Shown here in pieces: positions 49,886-57,707 of a stretch of 64,000 nt of DNA. The notes beneath the pieces were generated by a model. That model was not told where the DNA came from. It saw nothing but the letters and a program-made list of their open reading frames with translations, and ran no database searches. Source of the stretch: Aulostomus chinensis (Eukaryota > Chordata > Actinopteri > Syngnathiformes > Aulostomidae). The stretch is from assembly GCA_037954235.1 (NCBI GenBank), contig JBBMOA010000021.1, positions 3,495,001 through 3,559,000 on the forward strand, written 5' to 3'. How positions within the stretch are numbered: the stretch's first letter is position 1; each line of letters starts with the position of its first letter. The position numbers were made by a program, and so were the translations under genes.

Positions 49886-51664
49886 ACACACACACACTCC
49901 TCTGTATGTGGGTTTGCACTAATGTGCAGACTGATGCCTCAAGACACACAAAGTTACACTGCGAAGTTCACAACACTTAAAGAGCCATTGTGAAGACTTG
50001 TGATCGCCCATGTGTCAGATTACTGCTGCAATTAAAGTCCAGTATAGAAGAGAAAGCAAAGGAAGTATGTGGTTAACGGTGCATCTGAGGGGTGAATAAA
50101 TCACCTAGATTGTGGCTCCATTCGTGATATTTCATACTCGTGTCTCTTTCTTGCGTCGTCCCGTTCCACAGGCCTCCCAAGATGGTCCACAGATCTGAGC
50201 TGATTGCTCCCAAATGGGTGATTATCATGCCAGCTCCCTGCTCCTGGGTCCTCCAGGCATGTCTGCAAGAGCCCTCGTCCAACTCTACAGGTTAATTGTA
50301 TTCCTTAAGATTCTCATCCAGCTTGATCTCCTGAAAATTGTGTGACCCTATTAAAGACGTTATTGAGAGTGGTTAGCCAGAGTTAGGGCTGCCGTGACAC
50401 TTCTCAGAGTTACCTCCTTGACAAAATAAGGTCATGTCTTATTTCTCTAATCAGGGCTGCCCAACTTACTGTGTGTTCACACCAAACGCGAATTGGCACA
50501 TTCGCGCGGACAGTTTCCAGACAAAGTCGATACAAACGCACGAATGACGCGAATTTTCAGTCGGGCGGCGCGGAAAATTCGCCATTCGCGCAAGTTGAAA
50601 AAAAATTCAACTTTGGCGAAAAGTTCGCGTTAAGCTCGGCCACGAAATTCAATCAGCGTTGAGGTTGTCCTGACGTCACTGCTGACATCACTGCTGACTG
50701 TGTCACTAGATGGAGGACAAGTTGATTGTGGCTGTGTGTGGGAACCCGGTTCTCTATGACACTGCTTGTCAAGATTACAAGAACCGATTGAAAAAGTTGA
50801 TGTCCATTCGCGAAATCCTGTCACCGATCCTAGCTAGCAGGTCGTCAAACTGGCCAGTTGTCATCCGAAAATACCGCTGGAAGCGGCAGTTACCCAGACG
50901 CAGCTCCTGGAGGAGCCGGTGAAATTCACCGAGCTGTGCTCGCCTCCGGATGGTGTTGTGAACCCAGACATGACGGCGTTTAGTTTTCCGACATATTTCG
51001 GGCTTCCACAGCAGGTACGACGCAGCAGTTCTTTGAATATCCATGTTGAAATGGCGGAAAGAAACGTTGCTGGAAATAGTCGCTACTCGGGCAAGAGAGC
51101 GAATTCGTGCGAGTGACACAAATGAACACAAAATGATCTGGCGGTCAAATAACGCGCTTGGTGTGACACAGTTAGAAAAGTATCAAATTGCAATTACTTT
51201 CATCTCTGCTTTGCTTGCAATTTTGTGACACATACAATTTTTAAAATGGTATTTTGACACAGTTAGCTTTTAAAAATATTGTCAAAATATTCAGGTGTGT
51301 TGTTGTTGTTGTTGTTTTTTTCAAATTAATTTCTATTAATCTGACAGCCCTAGTGGTAGCCCATCTGGCAGATGTCAATGAATCCCCAGTGTTTCGTGAG
51401 GATTACTCTTTGGCAAACGGCAAGTTTGTTGTTTCTATTGTTGTTTTATCGACGCCAACCCAAATTTCATCAAACGGGGTCACAATCTGTGGTATCTTGA
51501 TTGGTGTTACAACAAAGTACCAGCGGCTGTATCGATTAGCTAAGGTCGTACCAATTGACCTTCTGGGTGCTGCTCGTTCTTATCAGGACCCGTTCTTATT
51601 TGTAATCAGTGTTTGTTTGTTTTTCCCTGCAGTTATGAGAGGAGCTCAGAACTCAGTGAGCTGA
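49434..51664 (+). CDS. Candidate small secreted or membrane protein (weak model)
   Basis: The putative exon 49,434-49,510 encodes MTTRRRAA, then a strongly hydrophobic run (IIIILVLLLLPFGF) and ends AGCAGCAG|GTAAGT, a classic signal-peptide exon. In-phase continuation is possible with 50,172-50,290 (RPPKMVHRSELIAPKWVIIM...) and 51,633-51,664, giving 75 aa. I do not recognise the product. The first exon is the most convincing part; the later exons rest only on splice sites and phase, and the Harbinger element lies in the second intron. It could instead be a leader exon for another transcript, or chance. Confidence 0.27.
49863..49898. repeat. C run followed by CA microsatellite
   Basis: About 13 C residues and then (CA)n. 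Simple sequence only. Confidence 0.9.
50469..51171 (-). mobile_element. PIF/Harbinger non-autonomous element with TTA target duplication
   Basis: The left end is CTGTGTGTTCACACCAAACG and the right end, read on the - strand, is CTGTGTCACACCAAGCGCG; they are inverted repeats apart from a 3-base indel. TTA at 50,466-50,468 and 51,172-51,174 is the 3-bp duplication typical of PIF/Harbinger. The 703-bp body keeps the start of a transposase on the - strand but no DDE core, so it arose by internal deletion. Confidence 0.88.
50775..51131 (-). pseudogene. Truncated HARBI1-like transposase N-terminus
   Basis: A 118-codon frame contains VWVHNTIRRRAQLGEFHRLL, LRLGNCRFQRYFRM and QFDDLLARIGDRI, the region before the catalytic domain in Harbinger transposases. 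It stops at SRMDINFFNRFL, so the DDE nuclease is missing. It is carried by the element above and is not expected to act as a transposase. Confidence 0.85.
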
Positions 51665-52126
51665 GGATTTCCTTGAGTTGACAATCACTACCCTTCACTC
51701 GAAGTTGAATAAAACTTCACCAGTACAAATAAGAAGCAAATATCAAACCACTCTTTAAACAAGCATAATTGGTACAAGTTCTACCAACTTTGCTGTCGCA
51801 AAGTGTTTAACATACCACAGTGTGACCATTAAGCGAATAGTTTATAAGCTATAAACGCACTAAAATGAAAGTATAGATATTTACATCTGAATCTGTGAAG
51901 TTACTATGAGTTTAATACAAAGGTTTGTTATTATGAGTGCTTGATTTCAGTTTCTATATCCTCGAAATGAGTGTTTCTCAACCAGGGGTCTGTGGACCCC
52001 TCGTGTTTCAGTGGGCATGCACCATTCATTTCTTAGTCATCCTTTTATTGTGAAATATCTGCAGGGAGGTGTTGTGGGAAAACTCATTAACTGGCAAGGT
52101 TCAGGTTAGCGCTTGAAATTAAGCTA
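51175..52126. other. Spacer, no gene seen
   Basis: A GTT repeat near 51,299-51,316 and a hAT-like word (CTCAACCAGGGGTCTGTGG) near 51,978 are the only notable points. No recognised exon apart from the weak 51,633-51,664 candidate. Confidence 0.35.
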
Positions 52127-53014
52127 ATGTTGCAAAAAAAAACGAAGAAGATGACTAAGTGCAGTTACACAAAGAAGAAGACAACGTTTCAACTGGACAA
52201 GATGGAGAGATGGCTCCAATTTAAGAAAACAAAACAAACAAAAAAACTTGTTTCATACGAAGTAGACCCTGGGCTACCAGAAAAGAGAGAGGAAACGGCA
52301 AAGAGAGACTTTATCAAGGGGGGGTCCTCAGGGGCAAACTTGGAGAAAGAATTCTGCTGGGATGACTTGGGAAGACTGGGAGAGAGAAGACTGTTGGGGC
52401 GACTCCTGGGAAGACTGGGAGAGAAGACTGTTGGGGCGACTGCTGGGAAGATTGGGAGAGAAGACTGTTGGGGCGACTGCTGGGAAGATTGGGAGAGAAG
52501 ACAGTTGGGGCGACTGCTGGGAAGACTGGGAGAGAAGACAGTTGGGGCGACTCCTGGGAAGACTGGGAGAGAAGACAGTTGGGGCGACTCCTGGGAAGAC
52601 TGGGAGAGAAGACTGTTGGGGCGACTGCTGGGAAGACTGGGAGAGAAGACAGTTGGGGCGACTCCTGGGAAGACTGGGAGAGAAGACTGTTGGGGCGACT
52701 GCTGGGAAGACTGGGAGAGAAGACAGTTGGGGCGACTGCTGGGAAGACTGGGAGAGAAGGCTGTTGGGGCGACTGCTGGGAAGACTGGGAGAGAAGACAG
52801 TTGGGGCGACTGCTGGGAAGACTGGGAGAGAAGACAGTTGGGGCGACTGCTGGGAAGACTGGGAGAGAAGACAGTTGGGGCGACTGCTGGGAAGACTGGG
52901 AGAGAGATGACTGGTGGGATGACTGGGAAAGAGATGACTGGTGGGATGACTGGGAGAGAGATGACTGTTGGGATCAGATCTCAGTTCTATAAAGCCAACC
53001 AAGAGAATATATGA
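52127..53014 (+). other. Open frame across the minisatellite, probably not a gene
   Basis: The 295-codon frame begins with a Lys-rich leader (KKTKKMTKCSYTKKKTTF...) and then runs through the 37-aa repeat (WEDWERRQLGRLLGRLGEK... pattern). Because the same DNA is open in other frames too, openness is not evidence of coding. The leader resembles no family I know. A transcript or peptide would be needed to call it a gene. Confidence 0.2.
52360..52975. repeat. 37-bp minisatellite, about 14 copies, with a 27-bp-unit tail
   Basis: The unit is GACTGCTGGGAAGACTGGGA followed by GAGAAGACAGTTGGGGC. Variants are CTCCTGGG/CTGCTGGG, AAGACAG/AAGACTG/AAGGCTG and AGACTGGG/AGATTGGG. The last 70 bases shift to 27-bp units (GATGACTGGTGGGATGACTG...). 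Since 37 is 1 modulo 3, three copies make one 37-codon protein period; all three + frames and at least one - frame stay open. It ends about 35 bp before the upstream ATG of the SUN ORF. Confidence 0.96.
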
Positions 53015-54006
53015 AGACATTGTCCAGCAAAACAGTAACTTTGGAGCAGTTACCATTCTGTTTGGATAGAAATATTACCAGTTCATTTATTTCATCATCA
53101 AAAATGCAGACAAATAGAAGAAGCGCTCGCCTTCAAGCAATGGGTTACTATGCACCAGATGGACTACCAGTTACCTGCTACAAGGAAACCCCACTGGGAA
53201 AAAGGAAGAAAAAGAAGATCAGTGACACCCATGTGGTTGATGACGTGGGTCCCCTCAGTGGCCCTGAGGAAAACACTGATGTGATCCCCGCAAGTAAGCC
53301 CAGATGGAGGAGAAGGAAGAGACCTGTTGAGCTCAGTCTCTTATCCCACTGCATGTTACACTTTGTGGTACTGTGCATGGGAATATTGCACTACTGCACC
53401 CACTACAGCATCAACATGGTGCAATTGAAGTTGCAGCAGCAACAGACATCTTTCAATGAGGAGATGGGTCAGTACATGCCTGACGCTGACTCAATCCCAA
53501 ACTTTGCTTTGAAGTCACTGGGTGCCAGTGTGGTATCGTGTAGTCCCTCCCAGACTCATGATAGTCGGGAATCAATCCTGGGCCTACACTTCCCCTGGCT
53601 ACCTAAAACCCAGTCATGGGTGATACAGGGATGCAAAAAACTACTGCAGGGTAACTGCTGGGCCTTCCCAGGCAACCAGGGCCACATGGTCATCTCCCTG
53701 GCCCAAGCAGCCACCATAACCCATGTGACACTGGGCCACATCAGTAAAAGTCAGTCCATGGATGGCACCATCACAAACGCACCGCGGGAGTTCAGTGTCC
53801 ATGGTATGACCACAGCAGATGAGGAAGGAACCTACCTGGGAAGATTCATATATGATGAGGCGGGCCCTCCACTTCAAACGTTCCGCTTGACGGGAATAAA
53901 TAAAGGGGTCTACAGATATGTCAAACTACGGATCGAGAGCAACTGGGGTCACCCTGAATATACGTGCATCTACAATTTCAGAGTTCATGGAAAAGGGGAT
54001 CAGTAA
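53011..54006 (+). CDS. Intronless SUN-domain (Sad1/UNC-84) protein
   Basis: The frame is 331 codons from 53,011 or 300 from the ATG at 53,104. I favour 53,104 (MQTNRRSARL) because that Met and the following residues are conserved in the broken copy at 48 kb. Counting from there: a basic nuclear-side region with RRSARL and GKRKKKK (to about 73), one transmembrane helix at about 79-98, a very short linker rich in Gln (LKLQQQQ), and a SUN domain at about 132-296. Diagnostic SUN motifs are LLQGNCWAFPGNQG, TLGHIS, APREFSVHG, LGRFIYDEAG and SNWGHPEYTCIYNFRVHG. SUN proteins sit in the inner nuclear membrane, trimerise in the perinuclear space and bind KASH proteins to link nucleus and cytoskeleton. 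The known family genes have many introns; this one has none, which suggests a retrocopy. The short lumenal stalk recalls SUN3/SUN5/SPAG4 rather than SUN1/2. Expression is unproven. Confidence 0.85.
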   Translation: MKTLSSKTVTLEQLPFCLDRNITSSFISSSKMQTNRRSARLQAMGYYAPDGLPVTCYKETPLGKRKKKKISDTHVVDDVGPLSGPEENTDVIPASKPRWRRRKRPVELSLLSHCMLHFVVLCMGILHYCTHYSINMVQLKLQQQQTSFNEEMGQYMPDADSIPNFALKSLGASVVSCSPSQTHDSRESILGLHFPWLPKTQSWVIQGCKKLLQGNCWAFPGNQGHMVISLAQAATITHVTLGHISKSQSMDGTITNAPREFSVHGMTTADEEGTYLGRFIYDEAGPPLQTFRLTGINKGVYRYVKLRIESNWGHPEYTCIYNFRVHGKGDQ

Positions 54007-54424
54007 CTTTCAGGAGTCTTTTTGCACAATGAATCCATGAGTTGGAAAAAAAAGCCAGCGGACAGTTGTACCTGATTTGGATCATTGTTCGCTGTGGCGA
54101 GCTTTATGTCCTCATCACTCACAGTGAAGAATTTCAACACTGACCTGGACACATGTTTTAATTTGAGTATGGACTGGATCGCAATTGAATATTCTCAACT
54201 GACCGTAGGCATGGCTGTGAGAGCCAATGGTTGTCTATCCATATGTGTTAGCCCTGCGATGGACTTGCGACCTGCCCAGGGTGAACCCTGCCTCTCGCCC
54301 GAAAGCCGCTGAGATAAGTTCCAGCCCCCTGCGACCCTTAACAGGATTGGTGGAAGAAAATGAATGGATGGACTGGATCCACTGGGCCAGGGTTATCCAA
54401 ATAAAATTCTAAGTCTTAAATAAA
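54007..54424 (+). other. SUN gene 3' flank with candidate polyadenylation signals
   Basis: AATAAA occurs at 54,400-54,405 and 54,419-54,424, just after the L2-like insertion described next. The segment around 54,080-54,150 is duplicated at about 55,768-55,845. Confidence 0.45.
54181..54367 (+). mobile_element. L2-like retroelement 3' end in the SUN 3' flank
   Basis: The body (GACCGTAGGCATGGCTGTGAG, GCCTGCCTCTCGCCC-type block, ACCCTTAACAGGATTGGTGG, GAAAATGAATGG) matches the elements at 2.2 kb and 21.3 kb. The 12-bp word ATGGACTGGATC occurs at 54,169-54,180 and 54,168+200, that is about 54,368-54,379, marking the target duplication. Confidence 0.65.
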
Positions 54425-55306
54425 GTCTTCAAGCTTGGGTCCAGAGGCCTATCACAATTTTTTTTTATGACCATTGATTTCACTAATAGGCCTAAGCCTT
54501 CATGTTAGCCAGCAGTCAAGGTGTTGATTAAGCTTCAGTGGAATATTTAGCCAGTGGAAGTAGACTTCAAGCTAGTTGTATCAGTGTCTGTTTGGTCAAC
54601 AATAAACTTTCAGATCAAATGAAGTAGCCTACATTTCAATATTTCAACAGTATTTATTGTCTTTTTTCCACATTATCCTTAAACATATTGTCCAGCAGGG
54701 GGCCACAAAGGTCTTACAATGCATTCAATAATATCTCAACAATTATCAGTCATTTCTACATTAACATTAGATGTGACTATCCTTTCCTGTTTCAAGTAAG
54801 CATTTTGCTATTTAGCTGCACATAACAATACAAAATAAAAACCTGAGAGCTTGATGAAAAACCTATGCTCCTTTAAAATCAAATGCTGAACTACTTTTGA
54901 CAAGTGCGACCATCTCAGAGCATATCAGGCACACGGAGGACATGGAGGCAGAATAAACATATACGAGTCCGTCCACTCGTCGTTTAAATGTTCAGTTCTC
55001 ACTGTCTACCTTTCTCCTCTTTGAGCACGCCATCTTTCTCTTGAACCATGAACTGCGTGAATTTTCTTTCCTTCACCCTCTCGACTACGGCCTGCTTTTT
55101 CCTTCTGTCAATCGCAGTGTTAAGTCTGCAGCGCGAGCGGGCAGCAGTCCCACAGAGCTCGCAGCTTTGACAGCTCATGCTGCATAGCGCAGGCATCAGC
55201 TAACGTTACTGGTATTATAATACTGAAACAAAATCATAGCCTGCCATAAGTGTATAGTTGACTTAAAATGTTTAACATTTTTAGAAACATAAGCTGTTAA
55301 AATCGC
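54425..55306. other. Intergenic sequence, no gene seen
   Basis: AT-rich and without a recognised exon or repeat. Confidence 0.4.
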
Positions 55307-55651
55307 TTGGTTACAACTTTTTATTCATCATTATTATCATTATTTACGATTTGTCTGGGTCTGGTGGTGACGTCTATTGGGTCTGGATCCGGACCGCGAG
55401 CTGACAATTTGCAACTGCTGCACCATGCCTTTCAGGTGGGGGCTTCCTGTCTGGTGCCATTTGCAATGTGTGAATTCTATAAGGATACATACATGCCGAA
55501 TGCATGCACGCTTGCCCACACCGATACACGGTGTCTTTTCTGTACTCCACGTGCCCACACACTAAAAACAACAATGGCATACTTTACACATGAGTGTAGA
55601 AACGGAATGAAATCCAAGACCGATGGACATACCATTCTCTGTAAGAAATAA
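55307..55651 (+). other. Cys-rich open frame of unknown nature
   Basis: A 114-codon frame whose second half has regularly spaced Cys (CEFYKDTYM, ACTLAHTDTRCLFC, HECRNG, ILCKK). The half begins after an acceptor-like CTTTCAG near 55,436. The spacing faintly recalls Cys-rich extracellular modules, but I cannot assign it. It may be a relic exon. Confidence 0.2.
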
Positions 55652-55764
55652 AACTCTTGTGAAAATGAGGCTGCTGGCTTGTTCTTGGTTCCGAGCTCTG
55701 CTTACAAGCCTTTGTCATTGTCCTCAAACTGGGCAGGCTCAACAGGGGGATGAAGTTTGAAGTG

Positions 55765-55850
55765 TCTGATTTGGATCTTTCTTCGTTGGGGTTAGCTTTA
55801 TGTCCTCATACTCACAGTGAAGAACTTCCACACTGACCCTGAATTTCAAC
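55765..55850 (+). repeat. Second copy of part of the SUN gene 3' flank
   Basis: CTGATTTGGATC, AGCTTTATGTCCTCAT, CTCACAGTGAAGAA and CACACTGACC follow in the same order as at 54,073-54,148. The SUN coding part is not seen beside it, so it is a fragment of a local duplication. Confidence 0.65.
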
Positions 55851-56399
55851 AGAGCATGACCGTGTCACGTTCTGGCTTTGATGACGATCATTTTGGTCCC
55901 CCACACAGCTGCAATTTCCAGCTGTCTTCTGGCTGTGTTAACTTGCTCGGATTCTGCTAATTTGGTGTATTTGTCTCGATGTATGTGTTTCTATCACATG
56001 CATGTAGAGTACGTGTTTATATTGGGGCTTTTTCTGGTCTGTTTTGTGACGGAGCGTACGCATGATGTTTTATTTTAAAATTTGACCAGCTATGCACCTG
56101 GATTCTGGTCCCTGGTGGGGCAATCGGTCGTAAGAAATTAGGATAAATTAATAATGCTACGTCACAGGTTGGTCACTGCCACTTCACATAATGACTGTAT
56201 CTCAAGCATGCCTAGATTAAAGTGCTTCAGATTCTAGTAAAATATTAACAAACCTTAACCTCCATGGGTGGATTTGCTCAATTTCATAGTCACTCTCAGA
56301 TCACAGTATCTAACATGCTAACGGCGTGCTAACGGCCTAGTATCATTTTAAGATGTTAAAATTTATACACGACAATAATTGACAAGCTCACTGCTACTA
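55851..56399. other. Intergenic sequence, no gene seen
   Basis: No recognised exon or element. Confidence 0.4.
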
Positions 56400-56555
56400 T
56401 TAGAATTTTAGCATGCAATTGCAATGCAGGAGCAATTCGGGGTCCAATCTTGCGGTAGGATACTTCAGCATGATTGCTGGGGGAAGTGAGGATCGAACCA
56501 ATGACCCTTTAATTGCAAGACGGCCACTCTACCTCCAAAACATGCCGCCCACATA
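56400..56555 (-). mobile_element. tRNA-derived SINE
   Basis: On the - strand a tRNA-like head reads GGTAGAGTGGCCGTCTTGCA (box A region, + 56,524-56,533) and GGTTCGATCC (perfect box B; + GGATCGAACC at 56,490-56,499). The body then gives AGCAATCATGCTGAAGTATC and CCCCGAATTGCTCC. This arrangement is a common fish SINE. The 3' end is near 56,400. Confidence 0.7.
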
Positions 56556-56559
56556 TAAA

Positions 56560-57150
56560 TAATTCAAAGAAAATCCTTTTTTGTTTTTGTTTGTTTGTTT
56601 TTTTACATTGCATATGGTAACTGCCTTTTCCTTTGAGCAGTGCTTTGTGTCCTAAAAAAAAATTCCTCTGTACTTCCATTTGCACAAGCGGGAAGAGATA
56701 ATGACTTAGGTTTTTTAGAGGAATTCTCCATTTAATATCAAATTGAAAAAACTAAATGGTAACAATTTTACAATGCCAACTTGGCATAGCCACGTTTGAC
56801 ATGGTCATAGTTTGTCGTACTGTCATGGATGCATCAACAATTATAGTAATTAAAACAGTTTGCACCACAGGGGGGCGACGGTTATAAAACAACCGAGTCT
56901 AGTCGGCAGAGAAGGTGAACTATTAATTTGTCACGACATGACATTTTCAAGAGAAAAGGAGATAAATATAGCTGAGTATTTGTATTTTTTGTACAAAAAA
57001 ATAAAATGGCGGCAGATTGAGATGTGGCTTCTTTGCCGCCTTTTTTGTTTTGACGTACAGCAAAGATATGTTTATTACGCAAGCATCACTCGGGTGTATT
57101 ATAGGATGAGAAGTTCACATCTCTTCATCAGCATCCAGCAGACTGCACCC
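56560..57150. other. Sequence upstream of epc1, no gene seen
   Basis: AT-rich, with several short frames of no recognised family. The epc1 promoter begins to its right. Confidence 0.4.
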
Positions 57151-57479
57151 TCCCCTTCCCTCTCCCCCCCCACCCTCTCCAGCTATACCCCAAAGGGTCT
57201 CGCGAACGCGCACGCGTGCGAAACTGCGTGGGAATGGCTGTTTGTGTGACCGAGGGGGTTGGGCCGTGCGGATCGAGCGGTGAGCTACATGAGTTTGTAA
57301 TGTCCGCCATGTTGGCCATGGCGCATTGAACCGGGGAGGAACAGCGGAGTACTAGAAAAAAAGAGACCGACAGAGAGCGACCGAGACCCGGGCCTGCCCC
57401 GGCTCTGCTCGCGCCACGACGGACCTAAGCCTGCTCTCAATCGACCGGCTGACTCCAGGAGACCGTCACAGATTCATCC
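57150..57479 (+). promoter_or_regulatory. epc1: CpG-rich promoter and leader region of epc1
   Basis: Sequence changes from AT-rich to GC-rich, with CCCCTTCCCTCTCCCCCCCC, then GCGAACGCGCACGCGTGCG and repeated CGACCGAGA words. No TATA box is apparent. The combination fits a CpG-island housekeeping promoter with the transcription start somewhere in this block. The exact start cannot be read from sequence. Confidence 0.55.
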
Positions 57480-57551
57480 ATGAGAACTAGAGGCCGACCT
57501 GCTGTTATTTTTAGCAGATCGAATAGATTTATGCTGCATCTTTTCATATAA
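57480..57551 (+). promoter_or_regulatory. In-frame upstream ORF of epc1
   Basis: A 23-codon ORF (MRTRGRPAVIF...) ends at TAA 57,549-57,551. One codon later the epc1 ATG follows at 57,555, in the same frame. If translated it would leave the ribosome only three bases from the main start, so it may lower or couple translation of EPC1. Confidence 0.45.
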
Positions 57552-57554
57552 AAA

Positions 57555-57707
57555 ATGAGTAAATTGTCGTTTCGGGCACGGGCGCTGGATGCTAGTAAGC
57601 CCCTACCCGTCTTCCGCTGCGAGGATTTGCCAGACCTGCACGAATATGCCTCTATCAACCGGGCAGTACCGCAAATGCCGACTGGGATGGAAAAAGAGGA
57701 GGAATCG
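57555..57707 (+). CDS. epc1: Enhancer of polycomb homolog 1, first coding exon
   Basis: The 51 codons encode MSKLSFRARALDASKPLPVF, RCEDLPDLHEYASINRAV and PQMPTGMEKEEES, essentially the start of vertebrate EPC1; EPC2 differs at several of these positions (for example DAAKPLPIYR). The exon ends GAATCG|GTATGT, after the same EEES residues where I expect the first intron. EPC1 is a scaffold subunit of the NuA4/TIP60 histone acetyltransferase complex in the nucleus; this segment opens the conserved EPcA domain. The rest of the gene lies beyond the window. Fish may have epc1a and epc1b; which one this is cannot be told. Confidence 0.95.

Noticed and set aside
52328..53056. 242-codon - strand frame rich in Ser/Pro/Gln
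   Set aside because: Shadow of the 37-bp minisatellite.
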